A stretch of DNA of 10,940 bases from an uncultured Bacteroidales bacterium. Its GTDB lineage: Bacteria > Bacteroidota > Bacteroidia > Bacteroidales > Bacteroidaceae. How positions within the stretch are numbered: the first letter of the stretch is position 1; each line of letters starts with the position of its first letter. The notes beneath the pieces are model-generated. The model did not search any database. It saw only the letters and a program-made list of their open reading frames with translations, and was not told where the DNA came from. A program made the position numbers and the translations under genes. Location of the stretch: NCBI GenBank assembly GCA_937995875.1, contig CALKIW010000145.1, positions 1 to 10,940 of the forward strand. The letters are read 5' to 3'. Shown in pieces: positions 1 through 7,501 of this stretch.

Positions 1-77
1 TTTTGTGACGATAAAAAATACAAGAATAAGCTCATTATGTAAACCTTTGGAAATAAAAATTAAGAATAACTTTTTTT

Positions 78-92
78 GTGTAAACTTTTGAG
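78..92 (+). repeat. Short dispersed motif GTGTAAACTTTTGAG
   Basis: GTGTAAACTTTTGAG here matches 3960-3975 except that the later copy has one more T. A looser copy (TGTAAACCTTTGG) lies at 38-50. All copies are intergenic and on the plus strand. It may be a low-complexity dispersed repeat; no function can be assigned. Confidence 0.45.
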
Positions 93-181
93 GGCTGTTA
101 CATATCACAACCATCACTCAAACCTGCCCTGTACTATGTGTAAATTTTAAATACCAATTTTCAATGTTTTTTATGAAGCTT

Positions 182-204
182 CCAGCGCAAAAAGGACTAT
201 GTTT
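182..204 (+). repeat. Left copy of 23-bp repeat, inverted relative to 10678-10700
   Basis: The module begins CCAGCGCAAAAAGG and ends CTATGTTT. The reverse complement of 10678-10700 matches it at 22 of 23 positions; the difference is A196 against G in the other copy. Homology stops sharply on both sides. It is best read as a member of a dispersed intergenic repeat family. Confidence 0.7.
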
Positions 205-217
205 CAGCCTCCATAAT

Positions 218-240
218 CAATTCTCACAATGTGAAAATTG
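218..240. repeat. Hairpin-forming inverted repeat
   Basis: CAATTCTCAC and GTGAAAATTG are inverted arms around a 3-nt AAT loop, pairing at 9 of 10 positions. The 3' side continues TCAGATTTGAGTC and then a T-run (253-259), so it could act as a weak plus-strand terminator for a gene left of the window. The T-run is about 12 nt from the stem, which weakens that reading. Confidence 0.45.
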
Positions 241-311
241 TCAGATTTGAGTCTTTTTTATCTTTCAATAATATGACCAGGCTCTAATCGTACTACGGAA
301 AGGCCCTTGTG

Positions 312-340
312 GCACTGCGGAAAGAGTCTTTTCGCAGTGC
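312..340. repeat. GC-rich hairpin in left flank
   Basis: GCACTGC (312-318) and GCAGTGC (334-340) are perfect inverted arms. The stem continues inward with G-C, one G-T wobble and three A-T pairs, giving about 12 pairs around a 5-nt GAGTC loop. It is notably GC-rich against its surroundings. There is no T-run after it, so it is not a standard terminator; it looks like a dispersed palindromic element. Its right arm begins the GCAGTGYGGTT module also seen at 10564-10582. Confidence 0.6.
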
Positions 341-602
341 GGTTAAGCTTCTGTCGGTATGCCATTCATACTTAAACGCAGTTGGTAAAATGACGGTTGC
401 AAATGTGGTCTGACGGAATTGGTTGATTATCAACGTTCTGCATTTTTCCGTTATTTTCGCAATTTACAGACAGAAATGCATTTTTTTTAGAATATTCGAA
501 ATTTAAAGGGGTGTTTGTAAAGAAAAATACGATCCATTTTTTTATTTATTTCAAAAACATTACTCAAAAAGAAATTTCGTTGTTAAAAAACAATAACAAG
601 TC

Positions 603-633
603 TTGCAGATAATAGCAAAAACACTTATCTTTG
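603..633 (+). promoter_or_regulatory. Bacteroidota-type promoter for the SIMPL gene
   Basis: The -7 element TATCTTTG (626-633) matches TAnnTTTG exactly. A TTG (603-605), giving a partial -33 box, lies 20 nt upstream, within the usual 19-21 nt spacing. The start codon at 660 is 26 nt downstream, implying a short leader. Confidence 0.7.
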
Positions 634-659
634 AATACATAAATATTAAATGATATATT

Positions 660-1364
660 ATGAAGAACAGTAGAATATACGAGGCGGCTCTTGTTGCCAT
701 TGGAATAGTTATACTTGGTTTGTGTATTCGTTGGGGAATCAATGATTTTGCCAATAAAGACCGAAAGGTTACAGTAAAAGGCTTGTCAGAGAAAGTGGTT
801 GAGGCAGACAAGGTGACTTGGCCTGTAGTCTTCAAGGAAATGGGCAACGATTTGCCGGAACTGTATGACCGCATTGCTATGAAACAACAGACGATAAAGG
901 TCTTTTTGTTAAAAAATGGGGTAAAAGACAGCGAAATGGAGTTTAATGCTCCGAAAGTGGTTGATATGAATGCTGAGCGCTACTCGGTAAATCAGAAACC
1001 ATATCGCTATAACATCACCTCTACGATTACCGTAACATCGCGCAATGTGAAGTTGGTGAGGTCGATTATAGCTCGTCAGGGAGAACTGCTGAAGCAGGGG
1101 ATAGCCATTGTTGAAGGAGACTATGATTCCCAGATCGTTTACGAATATGTGTCTTTCCAGAACATGAAACCTAAGATGATGCAGGAAGCTATCGCCAATG
1201 CGGAAACAACCGCTAAACAGTTCGCTGAGAACTCCCATTCTGAACTCAACAAGATTGTAAGTGCAGATCAGGGACAATTCTCTATTGACAACAGAGACCA
1301 AAATACTCCTTATATAAAGAAGGTACGCGTAGTGACAACAGTTACTTATTCGCTAAAAAATTAA
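660..1364 (+). CDS. SIMPL-domain (DUF541) membrane-anchored protein
   Basis: This 234-residue protein has one N-terminal hydrophobic segment (about 7-24), then a SIMPL/DUF541-type domain (about 36-232) beginning VTVKGLSEKVVEADKVTWPV, which is characteristic of the family. The rest alternates polar helices and beta strands and ends VRVVTTVTYSLKN. The segment has no evident cleavage site, so I infer an inner-membrane anchor with the domain in the periplasm. Family members are linked to envelope or stress roles in some bacteria, but no enzymatic activity is established and no catalytic residues stand out. The ATG at 660 fits the promoter and puts the anchor at the N-terminus. It has its own promoter and a 128-nt gap before ffh, so it is probably a separate unit. 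Confidence 0.85.
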   Translation: MKNSRIYEAALVAIGIVILGLCIRWGINDFANKDRKVTVKGLSEKVVEADKVTWPVVFKEMGNDLPELYDRIAMKQQTIKVFLLKNGVKDSEMEFNAPKVVDMNAERYSVNQKPYRYNITSTITVTSRNVKLVRSIIARQGELLKQGIAIVEGDYDSQIVYEYVSFQNMKPKMMQEAIANAETTAKQFAENSHSELNKIVSADQGQFSIDNRDQNTPYIKKVRVVTTVTYSLKN

Positions 1365-1383
1365 ATAAATAAAAAAAATATCT

Positions 1384-1419
1384 TTTGTGCTTAATTCATC
1401 AGATTAATGCTTATCTTTG
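1384..1419 (+). promoter_or_regulatory. Putative ffh-folD promoter
   Basis: TATCTTTG (1412-1419) is an exact TAnnTTTG -7 element, 73 nt before the ffh ATG. The -33 box is weaker: TTTG at 1384-1387 leaves a 24-nt spacer, longer than the usual 19-21. The leader carries a small hairpin (1458-1472, AGGTT/AACCT around a 5-nt loop) about 20 nt before the start codon. Confidence 0.6.
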
Positions 1420-1492
1420 CACATAAATACATATAAATTTTATTTCTACACGAAAGTAGGTTGAGTTAACCTGATTGTTCAATTATAATAGT

Positions 1493-2848
1493 ATGTTTGA
1501 AAATTTAACAGAACGTCTTGACCGTTCTTTCAAAATACTGAAGGGAGAGGGGAAGATTACAGAAATCAATGTTGCCGAAACATTGAAAGATGTGCGTCGG
1601 GCATTGCTTGATGCCGATGTTAATTTCAAGGTAGCTAAGCAGTTCACGAATACCGTAAAGGAGAAAGCACTGGGAATGAATGTGCTGACAGCGGTAAAGC
1701 CCGGACAGCTGATGGTGAAAATAGTTCATGATGAACTTGCCAAGCTGATGGGTGGAGAGGCTGCAGAGCTTCACTTGAACGGTAGACCAGCTGTTATATT
1801 GATGTCGGGTTTACAAGGGTCGGGTAAGACAACTTTTAGTGGTAAACTTGCTAATCTACTGAAAAAGAAACAGGGAAAGAATCCTTTACTCGTTGCTTGC
1901 GATGTTTACCGTCCTGCTGCCATCGAACAATTAAAGGTTGTTGGAGAGCAGATAGGTGTTGCAGTATATACAGAGGAAAGCAACAAAAACGTCAATGAAA
2001 TAGCTCTTCATGCCATTCAGGAGGCTAAGGCCAAAGGCAACGATGTTGTCATCATTGACACGGCTGGACGTTTGGCGGTTGATGAAGACATGATGAATGA
2101 GATTGCCTCGCTCAAAGAGACTGTCTCGCCGGATGAAACCTTGTTTGTTGTAGACTCCATGACGGGTCAGGATGCTGTCAATACAGCTAAGGAATTCAAT
2201 GATCGTCTCGACTTTGACGGTGTTATTCTGACCAAACTCGATGGTGATACGCGTGGCGGTGCGGCTCTTTCAATCCGCACAGTGGTGACGAAGCCCATCA
2301 AGTTTATTGGTACCGGCGAGAAGATGGAAGCTATAGATGTATTCCATCCTGCTCGAATGGCCGACCGTATCTTGGGTATGGGAGACGTTGTTTCGTTGGT
2401 AGAACGTGCTCAGGAACAGTTTGATGAGGAAGAAGCAAAGCGGCTGCAAAGAAAGATCCAGAAGAACAAGTTTGACTTCAACGATTTTCTAAACCAGATA
2501 GAACAAATCAAAAAGATGGGTAACCTGAAAGATTTGGCAGCCATGATACCCGGTGTGGGCAAAGCAATCAAAGATGTAGACATCGACGACAACGCCTTTG
2601 CAGGCATCGAAGCCATCATCAAGAGCATGACCCCAAAGGAGCGCACCAATCCCGAAGTGCTTAACCAAAGTCGCCGTATGCGCATTGCCAAAGGCTCCGG
2701 CACAAGCATACAGGAAGTGAATCGACTGGTGAAACAGTTTGACCAAACCCGAAAGATGATGAAGATGGTCACTGGAAACCAAATGAAATCAATGATGGCA
2801 AGAATGAAAGACATGAAGGGTGGTATGCCCGGAATGCCTGGAATGTAA
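1493..2848 (+). CDS. ffh: Signal recognition particle GTPase Ffh (SRP54)
   Basis: Ffh binds 4.5S RNA and hydrophobic signal sequences emerging from ribosomes, and delivers the complexes to FtsY at the inner membrane. From the ATG at 1493 it is 451 residues, close to the E. coli length. The start MFENLTERLDRSF matches the family N-terminus; an upstream TTG at 1475 would add only six atypical residues (MFNYNS). An N domain (1-90) leads into the G domain with P-loop GLQGSGKTT (106-114), DTAGR (189-193), and TKLDG (247-251). The M domain (about 300-451) carries the RNA-binding SRRMRIAKGSG (393-403) and a methionine-rich tail ending GMPGMPGM. All key motifs are intact. folD follows after 26 nt. 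No 4.5S RNA gene was recognised in the window. Confidence 0.98.
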   Translation: MFENLTERLDRSFKILKGEGKITEINVAETLKDVRRALLDADVNFKVAKQFTNTVKEKALGMNVLTAVKPGQLMVKIVHDELAKLMGGEAAELHLNGRPAVILMSGLQGSGKTTFSGKLANLLKKKQGKNPLLVACDVYRPAAIEQLKVVGEQIGVAVYTEESNKNVNEIALHAIQEAKAKGNDVVIIDTAGRLAVDEDMMNEIASLKETVSPDETLFVVDSMTGQDAVNTAKEFNDRLDFDGVILTKLDGDTRGGAALSIRTVVTKPIKFIGTGEKMEAIDVFHPARMADRILGMGDVVSLVERAQEQFDEEEAKRLQRKIQKNKFDFNDFLNQIEQIKKMGNLKDLAAMIPGVGKAIKDVDIDDNAFAGIEAIIKSMTPKERTNPEVLNQSRRMRIAKGSGTSIQEVNRLVKQFDQTRKMMKMVTGNQMKSMMARMKDMKGGMPGMPGM

Positions 2849-2874
2849 TACTAAGAAAGCATAAAGAATTTAAA

Positions 2875-3759
2875 ATGGCATACGTACGGATAGACGGAAA
2901 GGCAACAGCCACCGAAATCAAACGTCAAATCGCAGAAGAAGTAAAGGACATTATTGCTGCCGGTGGTAAGCAGCCCCATTTGGCTGCAGTGCTTGTTGGT
3001 CATGATGGGGGTTCTGAAACCTACGTGAAAAACAAGGTGATTGCTTGTGAACAGTGTGGTTTCAAATCAACACTTATACGTTACGAAGATGACGTAACAG
3101 AGGAAGAACTCCTGAAATGTGTTGGTGATTTGAACAAAAACGATGATATAGACGGATTTATTGTACAGTTGCCATTACCCAAGCACATTGATGAGCAGAA
3201 AATAATTATGGCTATCGACTACAGAAAAGACGTCGACGGCTTCCATCCTATCAATGTGGGACGCATGGCCATAGGTTTACCCTGTTTCATCTCAGCAACT
3301 CCATTGGGTATTCTCACCTTGCTCCGTCATTATAATATCCAAACATCGGGTAAGAAATGTGTGGTGTTGGGACGTAGCAATATTGTGGGAAAGCCGATGG
3401 CACAGCTCATGATGCAGAAGCAGCTGGGAGATGCCACCGTAACGGTGTGCCACTCTCATTCTGCCACCTTAAAAGATGAATGTCGCAAGGCCGACATTAT
3501 TATTGCAGCCATAGGAAGACCAAATTTTGTGACGGCCGATATGGTGAAAGAAGGGGCTGTGGTCATTGATGTAGGGACTACTCGTGTTCCTGATGCAACA
3601 AAAAAGAAGGGCTTTCGCCTGAATGGTGATGTCAAGTTTGACGAAGTTGCCCCCAAGTGTTCCTTTATCACTCCCGTTCCGGGAGGCGTTGGTCCAATGA
3701 CCATTTGCTCGTTGATGAAAAATACACTCTCCGCAGGAAAGAAAGAATTTTACCAATAA
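2875..3759 (+). CDS. folD: Bifunctional methylenetetrahydrofolate dehydrogenase/cyclohydrolase FolD
   Basis: FolD is a cytosolic enzyme interconverting 5,10-methylene-, methenyl- and 10-formyl-tetrahydrofolate, feeding one-carbon units to purine and formyl-Met-tRNA synthesis. It is 294 residues, the normal length. Catalytic residues fall at the same numbers as in E. coli FolD: Tyr50 and Lys54 in SETYVKNK, Gln98 in QLPLP, and Asp121 in KDVDGF. The nucleotide-binding part shows GRSNIVGKP (166-174), and the C-terminal signature PGGVGPMT is at 269-276. Nothing is missing. It lies 26 nt after ffh on the same strand, with no promoter match between, so the two are probably co-transcribed and end at the terminator at 3802. 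Cofactor preference (NADP versus NAD) cannot be read from this. Confidence 0.98.
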   Translation: MAYVRIDGKATATEIKRQIAEEVKDIIAAGGKQPHLAAVLVGHDGGSETYVKNKVIACEQCGFKSTLIRYEDDVTEEELLKCVGDLNKNDDIDGFIVQLPLPKHIDEQKIIMAIDYRKDVDGFHPINVGRMAIGLPCFISATPLGILTLLRHYNIQTSGKKCVVLGRSNIVGKPMAQLMMQKQLGDATVTVCHSHSATLKDECRKADIIIAAIGRPNFVTADMVKEGAVVIDVGTTRVPDATKKKGFRLNGDVKFDEVAPKCSFITPVPGGVGPMTICSLMKNTLSAGKKEFYQ

Positions 3760-3801
3760 GGTATTAGTGATAACTTGATTTTTTATAACTCTCTAATTTG
3801 A

Positions 3802-3836
3802 AGGCCGTTCGTAGTGATTATGAGCGGTCTTTTTTT
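3802..3836 (+). terminator. Rho-independent terminator of ffh-folD
   Basis: Arms AGGCCGTTC (3802-3810) and GAGCGGTCT (3822-3830) form nine pairs, including two G-T wobbles, around an 11-nt loop. A run of seven T residues (3830-3836) follows directly. It sits 42 nt after the folD stop codon. Confidence 0.85.
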
Positions 3837-3850
3837 CAATATAAATGTTT

Positions 3851-3877
3851 GTAAGCATCTTGATATTGGATGCTTAC
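3851..3877. repeat. Perfect 9-bp inverted repeat between convergent operons
   Basis: GTAAGCATC (3851-3859) and GATGCTTAC (3869-3877) are perfect inverted arms with a 9-nt loop. It lies 135 nt beyond the last gene of the minus-strand operon. It could form the 3' hairpin of that transcript, but read on the minus strand it is followed by AAACATTTAT rather than a U-run, so it is at best a weak or factor-assisted terminator. Confidence 0.5.
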
Positions 3878-3959
3878 TGCGTTTTGATCATAAAAGGGTG
3901 TAGGCAAATATAGGATTTTAATATTCAAATAGGAATATTTAAGCACTTTAAAGCTTTCC

Positions 3960-3975
3960 GTGTAAACTTTTTGAG
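3960..3975 (+). repeat. Second copy of dispersed GTGTAAACTTTTTGAG motif
   Basis: GTGTAAACTTTTTGAG matches 78-92 with one extra T. It lies just past the 3' end of the minus-strand operon, again intergenic. Confidence 0.4.
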
Positions 3976-4011
3976 CTGCTCTTTTTCCCCAATCCCTCTG
4001 CTGTCAAGAAA

Positions 4012-5304
4012 CTAATTCTCCTGGTTATTCAGGGCTGAGTTTTCCCTCAATTTTCTTTGTTTGGCGTTTGCTATTTTTTCTTTCACTTTTTGCAAGTGAT
4101 CGTAAGCATGCTGCTTTGTACGGTTGATTTGATAGCGATAGACAAGACAAGTAATAATAAAATATACGAAAACCTGTATCCACAGTGCATGGTATTCAAA
4201 TATGATATCCGATAGTTCTGCACCCATGGATGATATGCGGAGAAAACCTCTTACACCAAAAGTGGATGGTATGAGGTAGGATATTCCTTTCCAGTAGCCC
4301 GGAATATTATTTTCAGGCCAACTCAATCCTGTCATGAACAAAAAAGGTACGGAAGTAAAAACCACCAGCAGTATCACATTTTCACGATAACGCACAAGGC
4401 ATGACAACATCATGCCGAAGAAAATAGACGCGAGAATATAAGGCAGCAAAAGCCCTAATATACTTGATACAGAGACAAGCGAGATGAAGCCGAACATGTG
4501 TGGTACTGCCAATGCAAGATAGGTGCCCATAACCGCATAAACCATAAAGTAACACAACGACTTTCCCAAAACGATTCGAAATATACCATTATAATGTTTG
4601 GAGATTGGCACAAGGTCCTTGTAACGATTATTCTCGCGAGCTGTCCCGGCAGCAAGCCCTATGCCAAGTAATAGGGTTTGTTGTAAAATAAGCATGAGAA
4701 CTCCTGGCAATATGGCATTGCCATAGCCAACCGGCGTGTTGAAAATAGGGACTTCCTCAAAATCGAGTGGGAGTGTGCTGATTTCATTGTCACGATCGGT
4801 GTAACCGCCACCTTGTGCAATTTGTATCTGCGCATTCATTTTTGAACTCACTCCTTGTGCAGCCGTCATAATAGCTTTATAGGTAAGCATCAAACTCATA
4901 TCTGTATAGACACTGACAACGGCCTGTTCTCCACGATACAGCTTAGTGTCGAAATTCGGAGGAAAATACAAAGTTCCGTGTACTTTCTGTTTCCCTGTAA
5001 GATCCTTTGCCTCGTCCAATGAATGGCAATAGTAGGCAACGTGTGTATCGGGACTGGCATCGAAATATCGAATGAACTGTCGTGATGCATGGGAATGTGA
5101 AAGGTCGACAACAGCAACCGGAACATCTCTCACCACTTCATTATTATATATCCATGAGTACAGTAATGGATATAGCAATGGTACTATAATACAGAACAAC
5201 AGCACACCTTCGTCGGTGATGGTGCTTCTTATCTCCTTGACCCAGATGTAACAGGTATCGGAGAAACCTTCTTTGATTCTGTATAAAAGACTGTCTTTTT
5301 CCAT
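4012..5304 (-). CDS. ABC-2 type transporter permease (second, distal)
   Basis: Inner-membrane permease subunit of an ABC-2 type exporter, 430 residues. The layout is the ABC2_membrane_3 type: a first membrane segment (about 33-53), a large extracytoplasmic domain (about 55-195) opening with VPVAVVDLSHSHASRQFIRYF, then five segments near 197-220, 248-268, 277-303, 309-329 and 373-390. The conserved turn SWPENNIPGYWKGISYLIPS (328-347) precedes the last segment, as in this family. A charged Lys/Arg-rich cytosolic tail of about 40 residues (391-430) follows and is longer than in the partner permease. There is no Walker motif, so it is not a fused ATPase. It starts 2 nt after the partner stops, implying translational coupling and a heterodimer. 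Substrate is unknown; YhhJ/YbhR-like drug or toxic-compound export is a guess by family. Confidence 0.9.
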   Translation of the reverse strand: MEKDSLLYRIKEGFSDTCYIWVKEIRSTITDEGVLLFCIIVPLLYPLLYSWIYNNEVVRDVPVAVVDLSHSHASRQFIRYFDASPDTHVAYYCHSLDEAKDLTGKQKVHGTLYFPPNFDTKLYRGEQAVVSVYTDMSLMLTYKAIMTAAQGVSSKMNAQIQIAQGGGYTDRDNEISTLPLDFEEVPIFNTPVGYGNAILPGVLMLILQQTLLLGIGLAAGTARENNRYKDLVPISKHYNGIFRIVLGKSLCYFMVYAVMGTYLALAVPHMFGFISLVSVSSILGLLLPYILASIFFGMMLSCLVRYRENVILLVVFTSVPFLFMTGLSWPENNIPGYWKGISYLIPSTFGVRGFLRISSMGAELSDIIFEYHALWIQVFVYFIITCLVYRYQINRTKQHAYDHLQKVKEKIANAKQRKLRENSALNNQEN

Positions 5305-5306
5305 TC

Positions 5307-6479
5307 TTATGGGATATAAACGTAGAGGAGCATGGCCCTTTTTACATTACGTATCGTAAAGATGGGTAGGCATGCAAAGATAAGGAGAGCCAAGATGTTT
5401 AGCCACGCATCGCTTAATGGGTTGCCATTGAATATAGCTATTTGATATATCATGTAAAAGTGACGCAAAGGGAAAAGCTGGCTCAAAGCTTGAATAATGC
5501 TGTCCATGGCAAAAAGGGGAAACGTGGCACCACAAGCAGAAAAACCTATCACTGACCAAAGTGAACATACCGACATGGACATTCTAAGTGAAGGCATCAG
5601 GCCAAATATGAAGACCCCAAAACCTTCGGCAGCAAGTACTGCCAAAAGTCCCAATAATAATATGGGGAGAACTCCACCCGGATGGGGGAAGTCAAGCACA
5701 TAGAATATATAAAACGCAAAACCATACATCACCAAAAGGAAAAGCAACGTCTGCGGAAGAAGTTTTCCGAGTATGGCGATATTTATATTACCATCAGCCA
5801 TTTTTATCCATTCGCGCGACCGGTGAAACTTCAGTTCTGTTCCAATAGAGTAGGGGGTTATTAAAAACATAAATATCATGAGCACCCCCGTTGCCATTGC
5901 CGGACAGAGGTAAACTCTGTAATCTGCCCAGGGATTACCCAACATGTGCATATCTATGGAAATGGGCTGTAGAAAAGCACGTATTTCTTCATTGGCTTTG
6001 CCAACAGCTGCCAGTTTAGTTGCTCCAACATTAGCAGATCCAAGTGCAGTAATGGTTTTCAAATCTTTGTAGAGCATAGAGCCGGATGCCAACGTGACAC
6101 TGCTGTAATAAAAGGATATTTTAGGTTGGTTGTCGGTTACCAGCCCGCTCGTTGTTCCTTTTGGAATTAATAAGAAGGCATAGATTTGGTCACGCTGTAT
6201 GGCTTTGCGAGCTTCGTTTACGTTAGGGTAATGTGCCACAACTTGAGTGGTTTGGAATGCGTCAAGTTGTCGAATCATGGCACGGGAAGTTGGGGTGTTG
6301 TCCTGATCTACAACACCAACAGGCATACTGACAGGTATTCCTTCGCCCATTAGAGTTGTGAAAAAGATAATAATGAGAATGGGAAATATAATCGTACAGA
6401 ATCCATAGATAGGATTTACACGCATGATTCCTATCTCACGTAAAGATATCTTGAATATGTTGCTTAATATCTCTTTCAT
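5307..6479 (-). CDS. ABC-2 type transporter permease (first, proximal)
   Basis: A 390-residue inner-membrane permease with the same plan as its downstream neighbour. One membrane segment is at about 25-45, followed by an extracytoplasmic domain (46-188) opening with MPVGVVDQDNTPTSRAMIRQ. Five segments follow near 189-212, 240-260, 268-293, 299-322 and 357-374. The shared motif (VPVAVVD in one, MPVGVVD in the other) shows the two are diverged paralogues that likely pair. The amphipathic NIFKISLREIGIMRVNP at the N-terminus fits the cytosolic helix that contacts an ATPase in this family. It contains no nucleotide-binding motifs. Its start overlaps the adaptor stop by 4 nt (ATGA), a sign of tight coupling. 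Confidence 0.9.
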   Translation of the reverse strand: MKEILSNIFKISLREIGIMRVNPIYGFCTIIFPILIIIFFTTLMGEGIPVSMPVGVVDQDNTPTSRAMIRQLDAFQTTQVVAHYPNVNEARKAIQRDQIYAFLLIPKGTTSGLVTDNQPKISFYYSSVTLASGSMLYKDLKTITALGSANVGATKLAAVGKANEEIRAFLQPISIDMHMLGNPWADYRVYLCPAMATGVLMIFMFLITPYSIGTELKFHRSREWIKMADGNINIAILGKLLPQTLLFLLVMYGFAFYIFYVLDFPHPGGVLPILLLGLLAVLAAEGFGVFIFGLMPSLRMSMSVCSLWSVIGFSACGATFPLFAMDSIIQALSQLFPLRHFYMIYQIAIFNGNPLSDAWLNILALLIFACLPIFTIRNVKRAMLLYVYIP

Positions 6480-7462
6480 TTTTTATAAATCAAAGACATT
6501 CCCGGGCGAAGACCGTCGAACTGATCGGAAAAACGTGCCTTGACCTCAAAAGTCTTTAAATCGTACTGACCATTACTCTTGGTGGCTTTCCATACCGCAT
6601 ACGCCCCTTGATCCTTAATATAATAGATTTTCATCTTTACATTTTTGTTGAATGCCGGAGAGTAAGCCGTGAAAGTGTCTCCGAGCTTCATCCCTTCCAA
6701 CTGGTCTTCACGAATATTGAAAGTCCCCCAAATATCGCTCAAAACGGAAATACTCATGATGGGGGATCCCATACCCACCAGCTCACCCACTTTAGGATAT
6801 ATTGAGCTAACCTCTCCCTCTACGGCAGATATTTGTACGGTTTCTCGTAACACTGAGTTTACAACATCTACAGCACTTTCTGCTGCTTGAGCATTTTTTC
6901 GCGCAGCTTCTTTCTCCTGTTGCCTGGCACCGCTCTTTGCAATTTCATATTGATTTTTCATCACGGAAACCTGTGCTTCTGCGGCCTTGTAAGCAGCCAG
7001 AGCCTCGTCGCGCTTTTGTGCACTCATCACGCCTTCGTCGTAAAGATTCTGTACCCTTGTATAACTTTTCCGGGCTATATCCTCTGCTGCCATGGCCTGT
7101 TGTAAAAGATGATAAGCACTTTGGATTTGTTCTTTGCGTGCTCCCGCTTCTGTGAGGTCGCTGAGAGCTTCTGATGCTCCCTTGGTAGCTTCCATTACTT
7201 TTTTCTGAGCATCTACTTCCGGTATTTCAAGAATAGCCAGTGTGTCGCCCTTGTGAACATAGTCACCTTCTTTAACGCGTAGTTCAAGAATTCTTCCGGG
7301 TAGCTTGCAACTTACCCGATATTCCGCTACTTCAACTTCTCCTTGTATAATTTCATCTGTCTTGCCAAGTGTAAAGAAACCTATGATACCAACGATAACT
7401 ACGACCGTAGTAAGTCCCAAAACTGCAAGTAAAATGTTGTTATGTTGTGTTTTAGCTGACAT
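6476..7462 (-). CDS. HlyD-family periplasmic adaptor (membrane fusion protein)
   Basis: This adaptor links an inner-membrane transporter to a TolC-type channel. It has 328 residues: an N-terminal anchor (about 9-32), then the first half of a split lipoyl domain (about 43-80, with GRILELRVKEGDYVHKGDTL). A long alpha-helical hairpin follows (83-205, rich in Ala, Glu, Gln and Lys), which would reach toward the channel. The second lipoyl half is 208-240 (AVEGEVSSIYPKVGELVGMG), and a beta-barrel region ends in GLRPGMSLI (318-325), a typical family ending. Nothing is truncated. It sits 39 nt after the TolC homologue and overlaps the first permease by 4 nt. The closest known arrangement is the E. 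coli YbhG/YhiI type working with ABC-2 permeases, but those operons include an ATPase. Confidence 0.93.
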   Translation of the reverse strand: MSAKTQHNNILLAVLGLTTVVVIVGIIGFFTLGKTDEIIQGEVEVAEYRVSCKLPGRILELRVKEGDYVHKGDTLAILEIPEVDAQKKVMEATKGASEALSDLTEAGARKEQIQSAYHLLQQAMAAEDIARKSYTRVQNLYDEGVMSAQKRDEALAAYKAAEAQVSVMKNQYEIAKSGARQQEKEAARKNAQAAESAVDVVNSVLRETVQISAVEGEVSSIYPKVGELVGMGSPIMSISVLSDIWGTFNIREDQLEGMKLGDTFTAYSPAFNKNVKMKIYYIKDQGAYAVWKATKSNGQYDLKTFEVKARFSDQFDGLRPGMSLIYKK

Positions 7463-7501
7463 GATATAGCTAATTTATAATTGTTATCTTATGTTTTATA
7501 T

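Larger units (their letters stand above)
1..602. other. Gene-free left flank with short repeats and hairpins
   Basis: About 600 AT-rich bases contain no reading frame that looks like a protein; the minus-strand frame over 560-874 mostly overlaps the start of the SIMPL gene and is a shadow. The stretch holds two near-copies of a TGTAAAC-T-run motif (38-50, 78-92), a 23-bp module that recurs inverted near the right end (182-204), two hairpins (218-240, 312-340), and GC-richer text around 280-350 that resembles 10554-10582. It looks like mosaic repetitive intergenic DNA. Any upstream gene lies outside the window. Confidence 0.7.

Noticed and set aside
560..874. 104-residue minus-strand frame
   Set aside because: It overlaps the SIMPL promoter and gene start in antisense, and its composition is typical of shadow frames.
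1475..1492. TTG start six codons upstream of the ffh ATG
   Set aside because: The family N-terminus begins at MFENLT; the extra residues MFNYNS have no counterpart, and ATG is preferred.
3905..3912. TATATTTG -7 element on the minus strand between the operons
   Set aside because: No -33 TTTG lies 19-21 nt upstream (the nearest is 13 nt away), and there is no gene downstream to serve.
5497..5864. Plus-strand frames of 60-70 residues inside the first permease gene
   Set aside because: They are antisense shadows of a clear membrane protein gene and have no family resemblance.
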